Assembly: GCF_014805625.2 (NCBI RefSeq) | Contig: NW_023998416.1 | Location: 35,262,750 to 35,326,749 of the forward strand | Source: Glossina fuscipes | Lineage: Eukaryota > Arthropoda > Insecta > Diptera > Glossinidae | Length of the DNA: 64,000 nucleotides | Direction of reading: 5' to 3' | Shown: piece after piece, positions 22,801 to 36,986 of the stretch | Numbering within the stretch: position 1 is the stretch's first letter | Layout: each line of letters starts with the position of its first letter | The notes under the pieces: generated by a model | Seen by the model: only the letters and a program-made list of their open reading frames with translations | What the model was told of the DNA's origin: nothing | The model's database searches: none | Position numbers and translations under genes: made by a program

Positions 22801-24740
22801 CGTGTTAGCATTGCATACTAGCGTGGTTTAAAGATCAATCCCCGATGTCTTTTGCTGCGAAGAAACAAGTTCCTACAACTACAAAAAAATGCTCCAATTC
22901 CCCGCATATCCTTCACCTTTCCGAAAAAGTTTAATATTGACAAGAGCATAAGTTGTAAAACTTAAGCGAATATATTATATATATATATGAATATCATAAA
23001 AATTAATTCATTTGGTGTCAGTTAATCGACCCAATTTAATTTGTTTTGCATTTAACTATATTTGATCAAATGTTTATCCGTTGTCTCGAAAAGTTTTTTC
23101 TTATCGGGTAATCATACCCGACGAAGTGGAGCCCAAGTTTAGCAGGTAGGAAAATTGCATCAGGCTGTGGCTGAATATTCTATAACCACCACCTTTATTT
23201 AAAAAACCCTGGAAAAATTATATTTGGATACCCTATAATATTAAGTAACGATATTGAAGACACCGCCTTCAAATTTAGGGAAAGAACATGGACATTACCT
23301 AAAACGCCCAAAGGAGACGCCTGCAGTGCAAGATAATCGGAGAACACTCTTATCTCTTCATAAACTACGACAGATAAGCAATAAAAATTTCCGTTCTATT
23401 CTGCAAAAATAGGAAAAATCAGTCACGCCCATTTAATATTATAAAGTATGAAAACTTAGTTTTTTCTTTTCCTTTTTAGTCTTCTTTAGAATGACATTGG
23501 TGGGTGTAAAACCAAGTCCGCGATCTCAGTCGAGAATAATTCTCTTCCTTGTCTCAAATAAATAATTAAATAAACAAAAAGCATTGGTAGTATTTTCCTT
23601 ATTAAGGTTTCCGTACAATTGTTACATAACGTGTATTTTATATAAGCCGTCCTTTTCGCTTACGAAAGAATTAATAACTGCAAGTAACAAGGATTCGGTA
23701 GATTCCAATCTTTATTTTCAGTATTAACAAATGAAATCGACATAATAATATATTATTATAAGAATATTTAAACTTTTTATATGAAAATTTTATTTTGCTA
23801 CATTATTGGTGTGTGTTGTTTATTCTGATTATAGTAAACATTTATCTCAATCATTTTGTAATTGTTGCCTATGTTTTAATAATATATTCGTACTTCACCT
23901 AAGTTGGGCGTTTTCTCTCAATATTTCACATTTTTCTCTTGCGAGACAGAAGGCAGGCAACAATTTTTCTATTTGTGTGAGTGAACGTAATTTAATATAC
24001 GACACGCGTTCCAATTACATTTCTGCGATTAATTACTGATAAGCCCGAAGTACATTTGAAAAACTCAAAGCGACCCTTTCGACCGTAAAAGTCGCAATTA
24101 AACTCAAGAAAGTCCTTTCATTTTTGGAAGAAGGAGAGATGAAGGATAAGTTTTAAATTATGAGTCAATTTTATCAACAATTTATAATACTATGCAAAAT
24201 AACGTAATATATTGCGAAATGTAGGCTAAAGAGATCAACAGATTAAGAGTTGAGCGAAAACCGAAAGAATCATTAGTCCGAGGCAACCTTAGTTCAATTA
24301 GACAATATGTTGTTCAACTTTTTTTTAATCAATAATGCAACCCTTTTAAACGTCTTGACATTATCTTTATTTAAAGTTGAAGAGCAATCTTACTTTATAT
24401 GCCCGTTTTGGTTGTGAACCTACAACACCAACAGTTAAACAATATTCAAGCGAAAATGACAGCAAACAAATATTAATATCGAAAACACTTTTGTTTCATT
24501 TAATTGAAACGCCCAGGTCGAGGAATTGAAAGGAATTAGAAACAACAACTATAAACATAAAAGGTCAAGGAAAAAGTTTGTCACATTTATCGAAATAAAA
24601 GGCTTTGCAATTATGCAGCTTACGCAAACCCAAGGATATTAAGCCCTACGATGGCATATTTGAAAGAGGACAGTCCACAAGTAATTAAAACATAAGAAAC
24701 CTTGTAACATTTGTTAATTCAATCGATAGCAATACTCTGA

Positions 24741-25158
24741 AAAGTTTTACAATATCACTTCGAGTCCACTGGCTATGAAAAGTTACGTGATGTTTATTGC
24801 GAAGAAGATTTATTGAAAACAGCAGCATGCAATTGTGTCGCTGGTTCCCACTCTGGAAACTTCGACCTTAAATACGCGTCGCCTTTTGATCAACTCATCG
24901 TTGAGTCGAAAAGATTATGAAGAAATTGACTTCGCTAAAAAAGTCGAACACTCCCCCAAAAGAGAATTTTTGGACCTTTTCCATAACGTTGGATACAAAA
25001 AGATGCTTGATGTTTTGGCGTCTTATGGGCTAACTAAGGAAACGTTAAAGGATAGAATTACCTTCTGCGAATCGCTCGTAAGGCGAAAAGAAATCGACAC
25101 ATTTTTGAGAGAATTAATAGCGGATGAACAAAGTGGGTCTCAAAAAACAATAAGGTAG
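24741..25158 (+). pseudogene. Unidentified coding-like sequence, possibly frameshifted
   Basis: Two overlapping plus-strand frames look like protein rather than noise. The first (24741-24917) includes FESTGYEKLRDVYCEEDLLK and TAAC. The second (about 24811-25158, shifted by one base) includes SRKDYEEIDFAKKVEHSPKR, LDLFHNVGYKKMLDVLASYG and ETLKDRITFCESLVRRKEID. The second is rich in charged helix-like sequence and lacks an ATG start. I do not recognise the family. A remnant of a gene or element broken by a frameshift, or an internal exon of an unannotated gene, would both fit; chance cannot be excluded. Confidence 0.35.
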
Positions 25159-27597
25159 GCTTTGGGAGGAATGAGGAGTTAACGATAGAGACATCCGGAT
25201 TGTCACCACTTGAAGAAATTCCTTGTATTTGGTGGAATTCAGAGGGATTTTTATCTGTCTGAAGTAAAATTGCTTGAGAAAGGATAGTTTAGTAAATGAT
25301 TTTCCGATATGTGCGGAAAATCAAAGGACAAGGGCCCCTATGGCTACGTATAGTCTGATAAAGCCCAGCATTACATAATCTCGGAGGTCAGGTTCTCCAA
25401 AGCGGATTTTTTGAATGTGTATAATGCAGCACACGTGAGAATACTTCGGAAACTCGACTGCTGGGTACGGCACTTCGATGACTATTATGGCGGCTGTGTT
25501 TATCCCTAAATTTCGTGAGGATATTAAATAATGAAATGTTAGATAGGCCTTGACGTTGACCAGAAGGTGTGCAAAGCGGTCCATACCTAATTTCTCTTTG
25601 CGGGATTTCTATTACTATTGTCTCGGGGATGCAGGTTATCGCTCACAAGCACTCACGTAAAACTACAATAGGTATCCACACCGACAACGGCCGACTGCAC
25701 GTATTTGCTATTAGCTTTTATTTTAACACGATTCAATAAAATTAAAGGAACTTAATTGTGACTTATGAAATTAGTGTACTCGCAGCGGAAATTGCCTCGT
25801 TCGACTTATATTTGTTTTGTTCTATCCATGGGAGTAAAACTGACTTTAAAACAGCTCTATGAAAATCGATTGGTTTTTTGGCTAAAGACCCCAGATGTCC
25901 TTCATTAACGGCATAACGTTTTTACCAAAATCACACATATTGTGTTATTAGCTTTATGCTTGACAAACTACAAAGAGCAGTAGCGTAAATGCAACCAAGT
26001 AATTAAACAAAAATGAATCGTTAAATGACATTTCATTTCAATTTGAACGCATAGTTTATTTAGCGGTCTTATTTGTTTTTGCTACAATTAGTATTTAAAA
26101 AATATTAATCCCTTTAAAATTTTTTAGTTCGCATATCTTAAGCACGTGTCACTTGCCGCAAATCCGATAAATTCAATCAGTCAAGCCTTAAGACCTACAA
26201 TCAACAGTAAAAAATTGCATCAAGTTTCCGCAACATAACTGCTTGTTTAAGTTTTAGATTTTCCTTCCTTTACTCACTTAACGCTCTTCCTGTTCCATTA
26301 ATTAGTGCATTTTATGTCAGCTTAATGTCTACATAACATTTTTTTACTATGATAACAAGAACAGCAACTGAAAAAGTTTCCAAGAAATGAAGAGAAAGAA
26401 ATTGTGTAGCATTCATGTAGAGAATGCAAAACGGAAGTGTGCCCAAGATCAGGTTACAGCCCGACATGGTGCGCCGTGTACTTTTATTTCTTTCACTCCA
26501 TTATGAGTATGCAACTGAAATTCTTTTCAAAATTAGCGATGTTTCCCGTTTAGCTCTGATTCTCTGAAAATTAACTTATAACACGGTCGCCTCCTATTTG
26601 CCATTGTAGTTGTGGTTGGTCTTTTACATACATTTCAAAGAAAAAACTGAGTGGGGTGTGTTTTCATTGTTGTTGTAATTTTTTCTCTTTAATGTAATAA
26701 TGTCACAATAAAATTCATGTTTATGCACTCATGTAACCATATATTCCTTTATAGAATATAGTTAACCTTTTCAAACTTAATTTTTGATATGTTTTTATTC
26801 GAATTTCATGGCAAAGAGATCGTCGTTGTCGAGTTGTTACTTCCTTTTGAGAAAAGTGCTCCCTTTAGAAAACCTTTGCTCGCCACTTAGCAAAAACCAA
26901 TTTTTCGGATTAACATTTTTGAACTGCACTGCAGCACATATCGTATGTCATAAAGGAATATGCCGCTCTTTGAATGCTTCTTTGACAATAAGAATAACTG
27001 AGAAAATGAGTGCGATAAAGGAGATTTTGGAAACATTTGCTATTAATTAAACAAAATAAATAAAATGACTTAAATGATACGCAGGTCGGACGGTCGACAC
27101 CAGAGTCACATTCAACTTTTTTCTATTTATCCCAAATCTCCCAAACCCTTTGCAAAGCAAAACTGCCCTACGGTGTTAATTACAAAAATAGCGAAACCAT
27201 CGCGGACGTGGTTTATAAGTTTCGTAAAATTTTTGATCATCGTCAAGCTACTCTTTGTGAATTTATGCAATAAATTTGAACTTCCCAGACAGGTTAGTGA
27301 TTAGAAGGCTCCATCTTTTAATCGTCTCTTCAGATCAGCTGAAAATTTCGCTGCTCATCAAGATGATAACATATATTATGATTATTATGCAGATCATGCA
27401 CTGCAATGGGCGCATGTTGGTTGCACGCTGGATATGAATGATCAAGATCATGGTTTTATAAAAAAGGATTTTTCTTACTAACGAGGATTGTTTTTTCTGT
27501 TTGGTTTCGTAAAGAGGCAAAACTATCGCCTGTGGGACGCCAAAAAAAAAAAAACAGTTTATGGCGGTTGAAGCTGTCGATTTAATTAGACCATATT
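25159..27597. other. Noncoding, nothing supported
   Basis: AT-rich sequence with only short frames lacking recognisable motifs. The frame at 26784-27050 lacks any domain I know and has the composition of random AT-rich DNA. Confidence 0.55.
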
Positions 27598-30500
27598 GTT
27601 TTTATTAATTATTATTATTTTATTTAACCAATAATTAACCATTAAACAATTACAATTAAATTGCATTATAAATTACGATGAATTAAAATTAAAATAGATT
27701 AATCGTACCAATAAAAACAAATACTAGAGAAGATAACTCAAGCAATTATTCAGTGCTGAAAATATTAGAAATAGTTGCATAATTACCCATTACACGTACG
27801 ATTACAAATTGTCCGCTTCGCTACTCTGAACCTATACACTCAAAAATGGCCTTGATATTAGGCAGTAACTAGTTCCACAAATTTACGACGTTGATAAAAC
27901 ATACTCGTGAAGGCGTTAAATATTTATGGTCTAGAATAATCAAATTCATCGTACGTGTGGACCTAACATACCAGATTTTCTCACATAGATATTTTGAACG
28001 TACAAGTGTAAATGAGCTTATGAACGAAAATCGCATTTCGCATATTAAGAAACGATGAAAAATCAGAATTTAACATCTTTATCGAAAACCGCGATATTCG
28101 GTCGTATTTGCGCTTAATGAAATCGTATCTGACACATTTATTGACAGCCAACTGTAGCTTAACGCTTGAGGCGTAATCAAGATTGCTGTATACGTTGGCT
28201 CCGTAGGGTATAGATGGCATAACGGGATATTTAATTAATCTTAACCTAGTTTGAGCAGGTACATGTTAGGAAGATAAACGCAGGTTGCAGAGAGTGTTGT
28301 ACGTACGCACAGTCATAGAATCAGCATGGTCGTCAGCGCCCAAACGTGAGTTAATTATAAACTCAACCTGGGGAACCTGCTTGACAATGTCAATCACTGC
28401 GTCACCCATCCTAATACTAAATACAGAATCGAAATCATAAACGTTCTGTAATATCACGGTAACATTCGTTTTATTTGAATTAAACTTTAAATTGTTGACA
28501 AACGGCCAATACCAGATACGACATAAATCATCATTAATTCGTTAAATAAGATCCTGCACAAGCCCCTGTCGGCGAGCATCGTCCGCATATAAATGACTAT
28601 TGCAATCTTGACAACAAGTGACTAGGTTATTAATGAATACACTACACAGAATGGGCCCTAATATGGAGCCTTGGGATATACTAGAGTTAGCGCGTCTAAA
28701 TTCGGAGAAGGAGGAGCCGACTTTCATACACTGACACCGATTGTTAAGGTAAGATCTAACGAGCTTGACCGCCAAAGTAAGATCCTAGCTTTTTTAAGAG
28801 TAAATTATGATTCACAGTATCAAAGGCCTTTGAAGAATCATTCATAACCAAGGTCGTTGGGCTTCTCTTATCATGCTCGGGTTGGACAGCTTCCAACACC
28901 TTAAGCATAATGGTGTTAAAGCTTTGTCCTTGCTTATAATCTGGCTGGACTTCAGAAAGTAAATTGTTGAAATACAAGTGCAACGTAATCTGGTCAGTTT
29001 CTAATCACTCCAAAAACCTCTAAAAGAACAGGAACAACACCTTTAGGGCGATAATCGCTTGATGAGACTGGCGTAGCTCGTGTGATTTGTTACGATTGCT
29101 ACTTTCCAACAGGCTGGAAAACTACAGGAAGTGATTATATGATTCATTGCATGAGTCCATAAGTTTGCCATAGCTGGAAGAACAAGTTTTAAAAATATAA
29201 CACTGACATTAGCATAACCAACAGCGTTAGATTTAATATTACAAAGAGCTTTTTAAAACTTTGTCCATAGTAATGGCTCTGAACTGAAAATCATCACTCT
29301 CCCTATATAGTGAGCCCTGAATCTCTATAAAAGAACAGTCGCCAGCCACGTAGTTAGCTCCGAGAAAGTAATCATTTAATTTATTAGGCTCAATGTCACG
29401 AACAGGTTCACAGCGCTCGAATTCCAATTGTCTGCAAATTTTACGAAAGTACCTTAGTCGCGCGACTTGTATCTAATCTCATGCTAAAATAACGACACCT
29501 TATCCTGTTGATGATTATATGCACCTTATTTCTATGCTTGCGAAAGGCCTCCTAATTAGCAGTACTAGAGCGCCGCCTCCAGATTTTATATGCACCATTA
29601 CAGAATCTAATGGCCCATCTAACTTCATTAGTAAACCATGGTGGTTTGGACGGATGAACAATACAAATCTTAATTGGAACGTGATTACTATATAGCGTGG
29701 GTAAATTAAAATTTATAAAGCGCAGTTTATCATCAATATCCGCCAAATTGAGGGATGCATTAACTAATCGTTCCACATTAACGAATTTCTTATCTCTATA
29801 ACTAAAAGCTGAGCGTCTTGCATTCCCTAGCGGAAATTGATCATAGTGAGTAACGAAAGCAGTATCAGAGGCATACATGAGATCCAAGAGAGCCGGTTTA
29901 ACCCTAGGGGAATAACGTGTTGGCCATGAATTTAATAATCTTAGCACAGCAGACGTTATCAAATCGCACAACTGATTGGCACGGGAATCCCTTACAAAAT
30001 CAACCTTATGATGATGATTTACTCATCGTCCAACGATCTACCGCCAAACCTAAGTCAAACTTCTTACTGGACAATTTATGCATTTGGCAATATGGTCTTT
30101 GTTACACTCACTTGTCTTGTGCTTTCCATGACATTTGAAACAAATACTATCATTTCTACAACCGTTTGCATAGTGGTTAAACCTACATTTAAAACATATA
30201 ATCGCCTCTGCGCCATCATACACTTTGCACCTATCGCAACCGACGCATAATCTATCACCAGCAACTATCGTAAGGACTGATGCACCATCGGTTTCTGCGA
30301 TCTAAGGATCTGTCAGCTCTGAGCATACTCTCCTTCAAAATAAGGTTCTGGCTGCGAAGTTTATCAATCATCTCATTGTTATCATACGTAAAACTCAAGC
30401 CGAGGTTTAATTAGACAGATGTATGAACATCATAGTTTTTAGGCATCGGATCCATAATAGCTGCTTTACCCTTGGCACGCTCTTCCTCACCTACACAATC

Positions 30501-30640
30501 GATTACGGTAACAGCATTACAACAACAACGTACATTAGAAATCTTGTCCGTTTTCGGTTCAACTGATCCCGATATCCCTGCGAATAGCTGCCTTACATCT
30601 AGCGCACGCCGGCACACACATTTTAGTTCATTAAACAAAT
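27598..30640 (-). mobile_element. Degraded Jockey/I-like non-LTR retrotransposon
   Basis: Read 5' to 3' on the minus strand. ORF1: a domain at about 30410-30290 (TYDNNEMIDKLRSQN), then three Cys-rich knuckles at about 30240-30080 (CFKCRFNHYANGC, CFKCHGKHKTSEC and a final CINC), typical of LINE gag-like proteins. ORF2: the C-terminal half of an endonuclease (29971-29552, NHVPIKI then PPWFTNEVRWAI), reverse transcriptase fingers (29427-29100), palm motifs NDSSKAFDTVNH (near 28815), ISQGSILGP and HLYADD (near 28600), and the thumb/C-terminus (28457-27981, IPYGANVYSNLD and DRISRF). The 3' end is TAA-rich at 27598-27632. Stops and frameshifts break ORF2, and the first half of the endonuclease and the end of ORF1 appear deleted. 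It is not autonomous. The 5' boundary is approximate. Confidence 0.88.
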
Positions 30641-33600
30641 TATAAAAAATAAACTATAGTTTGAAAAACTAAACTAAATTGCTTAAAAAAAACCTAAGCA
30701 TAATTCGGCAAATATATGCGCGCATAATCGACCTAATCTAACTGAATCGTGACAAATGTACGAAAAAATTGATAGAATCATAAAAAAACAAAACTCAGAA
30801 AAATTCATAATATTGAATATCGCGTTAAAACAAAACAATTCGTGTAAAAAGATATTTGTTTTCTTTTTAACTCTTGGTAACTCAAATTTCATGTTGAAGA
30901 AATTCGTGAAAAAAGGTAATTGGGTGTATACATATATTGCTTTTCTGGTTCATAATATGTGCCCACTTCCGCACTATAAAGAGTTACCTAGTAATAGCCT
31001 TAATAATTAAAAGAATTAAATGCATTTAATTTTAGGTGGTAGCAATGCATCCTCTCCGAATTAGTCCTTAAATACTCGTTAATAAAAAATTCAAACAGTA
31101 TCCGAAACTTTTAGTAAATTTTTATTTCATAAACACATTTCTCATAGTAGATTGAATTTTATAAATTAAATAATTGAGTTATATTTAAAATTAAATTACT
31201 TTTCTTAATTAATTTTTCTGTTCCAACTTTATATAAGATGTAAACGTCATCTTACATTTTAAGCTACAATAAAAAACTTACAACCGATCAAAAAAGAAGA
31301 AAAAAAACGTGCAATAAAATATTAAATACAGACAGTTGCAATACTACTTTCAAACCGTAAAACAATCATAATAAATTTATACAAATATAAAAATACAAAA
31401 CATTAATATTATTATCGTTATTATTATTAATATTAATATTATTATTATTATTATTATTATGAAATTTTGTTTCGAATAGGTTTGGAGAAGAACGTGGTTC
31501 TTCAAGCACTTTTAATTTTATTGTTTAGCTTTGTGTCATCTTATCCTCGAGTTTTAGAAAATAGTTGTATGTATATTTGTTAATATTAAATGCTATAGTA
31601 TATATTTTTAATATATATATGTATAGACCAGTTTCGAGTACATTCTTTCTTTCCTTGTATTTTAATATCGTTTAATCTTCGGGTTGGGAGAAAGAACACT
31701 TATAATTATTGCTTTTATTTTATATTTTTCTTATAAAAGATTTTTTCTATAGCAAATAGATTTTATGCAAATGTATTTCATATAAATTGTGTCGTTTCCA
31801 GTTTGGATGATAAATCGAATGACTTAAGAAAATGTCTTCTCTCTTTGTGTTATCCATATATGAACATTCGTTAATGCAAGCCTTCAGAAATTATTTTAAT
31901 TTACAATTTGATTAAAAACAAAAAAAAAAAAACTATTGCAAGCACGACAAACGTGCAACAACATGTATACAATTAAATTCGGAAACCGATTATCTTATCT
32001 GCTTGCTCTTCTATTGAAACTTCCATTGCCATCGCTTCCATTAGATTATTAGCTTCCAAGTCACCTGGTGTGTCCATGGATGCGTTTAAAAACGCAAAAG
32101 AAAGCAAAGTTTGTTCTTCTTTTTCTTAGATTTTGACTTTAAAACTTTGTTCAGAGGCTTGCGCATAATATTCTTATCAAAAGATTCGCGTCAATCTGAG
32201 CACACCTCTAATCGGGACAATCCACATATAAATAAGACAGAATATGGACATATTTTTTAGTTGATGCAATTACTTATGAATCTACTTTTCAGGAATGATT
32301 AACTTTACAATTCCTATTATTTTGTATTCAAACTCATTTCCATGTAAATACCGTATATAGTTATTCATATGCAATTAAGCGTAAAATGCATTAATCATAA
32401 CATAATGAACGCATTTCTCCTTTCACTGCAAGTTAATGGCAAGTCTTTAAAAAATTCAAGACAAATCGAATCGTTTTGGACTGACTATATTGAATCATCA
32501 TAAGCAAAACTTGAAAATTATTGTAGACATAATGTTGTCGAGATGCCGAAGTTTGTTAAGTTATTAAGTACTTCGTTAGTTAATTAATTTCGAAACATTT
32601 ATTTGCCGAAAAAAGAGGCTGCTTTCACCACCTTATTATTTAGTCGTTATCTTAGATAATCAATCGCGACTTCTCAAAACTCATTTGAAATATAATGGAA
32701 GAACTTGGATGGTGGATTCTTATGTAATTTTTAAATTACGGTTGATATCAAATGTCAAGGTTTTAAGGATATTACAACAATTTTTATCTTCTGAACTTTT
32801 CAAATTTATTCCAACACTGATGTACTTGAATAAAGTCTTAAACTATTAGAAAACCCAGAAACTAGTTCACTACTCCATTAATTGACTATCGCTGTCCCAA
32901 ACACCTCCACCGGATAACTTTAAAGAAACTCAAAAGAGAAAAGAGAAGGATATATGCAACCTCTCAGTTACATAGCAATAAGTCCAGCACAACGGAGCGC
33001 AAGCGTCCTCTGTCTAAATGGATATAATGTCCGGAATAAAATTCAACCCAAACTTACTTTGCCTACTCAAGACTTCGTTTATGAAAAATAGAATATATCA
33101 TGTGCTTCTCGAGACGTGTCATCAAAATTTTATCTTCAATTATATTTAATAAAATAGGCGGCAAAGTGCTAATGTGATGCCATTTATAGCGGCCGCAAGA
33201 ACGAGAACGTCATTATTCTACGACAATGGTGCGATCACAAGAATTTTCGTTACACTTTGAAGAAAACTGTAGCGAGTGCAGATTTTTCTGTAAGCCAAGC
33301 CACAAATAATGGTTTAAAAAACTTCATTTCAATTTCATCTCGTGCTATCTTAAATACTTTGAAAATGATTTATAGCTCTTATGTAATTATCTTACATACT
33401 TCAATACGTGAGTGTTTGAAAGGCATGGTTACCAACATCTACGCAGTTAAGCATATAGACTAAAAAAGATTTTTTTATACCCATCAACCATATTTTTGGC
33501 CGGCGTGAAATTCTGAATCCATTCAATCATATCCGTCTGTGTAAAGTCTCTTGTAATCGCAAAACTGAAGCTAGCAACTTCAAATGTGGCCGAAACATTG

Positions 33601-36600
33601 GAATTTCTTGCACCCAAGTTGGTTTTCGTTGCTTACGGATATATTCAAAAGGATTTAAACGTACATTCTATGGGTGATGCTACAATATCTGTAATAAATG
33701 AAAAAAATCGGCGACCCTCACACAAAATTTAAGTCACCAAGTTCTTTTTCAAAACCTTAATAACACCCAGAAGCAAGCTTCAATAACCCCATATACTGTA
33801 TATATTCAAACACGGGATGTATTTAGGCATGTCTGCCTGTGCTACTGTCCATCGTCCTAACCATGTGTCTACGTTAAACATTTTCCCTTCCGTAAAAATG
33901 AAGATATCGCTTACAAACGTACAAAAGGATTTGAAATTACCCTCGACGCCTACAATGCAACAAAAACTGAGAGCACCTTTAGTTTCTGGGTTTTTTGATC
34001 GTTTACCCGTAAGCTACAAGAGATAAACAATATAATTTACTAATCCAAAATAGCAAACAATCGGCCAAGCCCACCCGACATTATAGTTTTTTTTTTTTTT
34101 TGGTACAACGGTGATAAATATAAAACATTCGGTCATAGTCGAATATAATTTGCTTACTTATTTAATTTTTTTCGAATATCATATTATTTCAGCTTAAATA
34201 TTAGTTTGTCAAAATAAAAAAATTTTCGCTATTCGATTTTTTTCTATCTTATATTAAACGTACAAAACTTTATTTTATTATATAAACATATTTGTTAAAG
34301 CTTTTCTGTTTTAATTCAATACAATTTTTTAAAGAAAATTTTCGATCTTTTTCAGCAGAAAATTTGGCATCTCTTCCAGTCGTTACACAGCTTTTGTGTG
34401 TAATGGAAATAAATTTACTTTAAATAAAAAGTTTGTTCGCAACATTTTTTCAATCCTCTTTAATTTATTAGTAGATTACAAAAGATTTCATATTTAATTT
34501 TTTTTCTTTTTTAATATTTATTTAATATATATTTGATTTAATTCATTTGGTTCCCAAAGTTGTTCTGTCGACATACATTGACTATTATTTAATTTTAACT
34601 TCATTCGACTATTTTGTAATTATTTTAAAAATTTTATTATGGAAATATGGATATATTCTTTTTATATATATTTGTGATCGCATTCACCAGTTTCTTAAAT
34701 ACAACGCTAGGTAACGATTAGTTGATTTTTTTTATTTATTTATTTTTTTTTTTCTTTATCAATTTGAAATAATATAAATCTTTCATTCGTGTTTTTGGTG
34801 CAATGGCAAAACGTTAAAAAAAATCGGTTTTTTTAAAGGCTATAGTAGAAAATATAATTTACAATAGGAAAACTACTCTGACATTAGGGCGAATCAATGC
34901 GTTAAGTAGATTTATTAACTTTGTAGTTACACCTCCTATACCACTTGTTATAAGGGTATATTAGATGTGCTCCTATGTATGCAACTCAATCGACTAAAAA
35001 TTATTTGGTATTTTCTGGTGAAAATAGGTGAAGAATAATGAATTCTTTGTCAAAGTATGCTACTTTACTAATATTGGACCACGTCATTTCACATGATGTG
35101 CCATCTCATACATGCCGATGTTCAGATATGTATATATATATAATGTAAGGAATTTAATGGCCTTTACGAAAATGCACTAGCTATTAAAAGCAGCGTTTGA
35201 CTAGCGAAGTCTATTTCCGATGAATGTGTCAGCCATAATATATGATACATGACACTAGCTAATGGAAAAAACTATACAAACTTGAAGATTTGATCTGATA
35301 AAAAGTAAATAAAACTTTGGCTTGTATAATATTTCGACTTATTACTTATTCCCCCTACTCAGAATTATTTTGTATACTAATCTAGCCAATGATATTGGAA
35401 TATCTTTCACTTTCTATTGAATTAACCAAAGAACTGCATTTTTTTTTTTTAATTCGAAAGTGAAACTCATAATTTATGATGTGGTTTATGTTTATTGTTG
35501 CCGCATGTGCAGTGTTTTGTATATAAGAGCTAGACATCATTTTAGTATTATTTTATAAAGTAAATAATATAAACAATTTAACAAACTTCACTTTTTACTT
35601 ACATACCTTTCTATAAAGCACTTAAAAACCTTTTAAAGAATAATAAAAAGACATATATATAACTCAATAATTAATATTAAAAAAAAAAGATATTTAGAAA
35701 CCAGAAACGCTAAATAAATAAGATCTAATTAGAAAATAAAAAATGTGTTATATAAATAAAAAGAAGAAAAGGAGCTTACATTCCGGGTAAAGAAAGCTTT
35801 GTTCGTCTTAGCTACTAAATTCATAGCATGCTACCTGCAGCATAGCTTCGAGCTGCCAAATGCAGTATCATTCATAGTATTCACGCTTAATGGAATTATA
35901 TTTTATAATTTTCGAAAATTAATTCACTTATTTTGTTACTATTAAAGTGTTGTGGATAAATAGATACCGGTCCAAGCGGCGTCAAACCTCATTGATACAT
36001 AAATAATAATCATGTAAACAAAAAGGTCTTATTAATTTAAATTATTCGATATCTTCAAGAACTAACAATAATTAAAAGGAAAAATATTCTTATTAAAATA
36101 AGAGCAAATGCTTTTTAAAAAAAATTTAAATAATTATGAAATACACAGACAGAAACGAAACATTGCAAGCTAGTTGACGCAAACTAATAGTTACTCGGAA
36201 AACAGGCAAAAGTATTGTCGCAAAGTTTTTTTTGCTAATCGGCAATAACATTATTAATAAAACCATTTTAAAATCCAATGTTCAACTTTTTCACCAATTG
36301 TTGTGCGTGTGCAGTGTGCATTTCTAGGCATAAGAAACTAAAAGTCTCGATTAGTATATATTCATTCGGCAGGTACGGATTAAAACAAAGGAGACCAAAA
36401 AACGACTAAATTTAAAATGTTGATCGTGACACTGCCGGCAAGTTCATAACAAAGACAAATTTCAAAAGTTCATCTTATCTTTGTGTGAGAGCAAAATTAA
36501 GAGAAAAATTACGTAATTCGAGTATTATAAGTTAACCATTGAACCTCCTTTCTTAAATTAATGACGAAACAGCTTTGCTTTTAAAAATTTTGGAATCAAC

Positions 36601-36986
36601 GATAACCGTTTGCTGCTAGTTTACGCATTCAAATTTTGCAAATGGACCCGTAATTTTAACAGGCTGACAGGCAGTTAATGTCATCGGTTGAGATTCAGTC
36701 TTTAATATAGAATACATACATTGTGTTTAATCTTTGAAGCAATGATTTATGAGTATGGTAAATGCTGAGAATTAAGCAAGAAAAGATTTTTTTCAATCAA
36801 GTCTTTGGGTTTTAAAAGAGAATTCTTCAATACAACTTAGTTAAATATTGGAGTAATGTCTATACTAACACTATCTATTATATATAAAAAAATCTCTTCA
36901 CTCGTCGTCTTGAGGATATTGTTCCTTTTTGTTAATCAATACATTTTCTTAACATATTTTTTTTTTTATATTTTCGTTTTAATTTA
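30641..36986. other. AT-rich noncoding region 3' of CdGAPr
   Basis: Very AT-rich with A/T runs and a TTA microsatellite at about 31405-31460. Part of the right end should be the CdGAPr 3' UTR, but several weak polyadenylation-like hexamers exist and none stands out. A stretch at 33480-33640 (aaattctgaatccattcaat) resembles dispersed family A. No gene is supported. Confidence 0.55.

Larger units (their letters stand above)
12907..24740. other. Gene-poor region upstream of bsh
   Basis: Nearly 12 kb without a gene I can support. Open frames are short, overlap on both strands and are mostly low-complexity (for example the Phe/Leu-rich frames near 13600 come from a T-rich run). It contains a family-A repeat, a mariner relic, a family-B repeat and the assembly gap. 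A noncoding 5' exon or enhancers of bsh could lie here; I cannot place any. Confidence 0.5.

Noticed and set aside
29917..30250. Plus-strand frames over the LINE
   Set aside because: Antisense to the LINE ORF1 knuckles and endonuclease; the minus-strand motifs explain the sequence.
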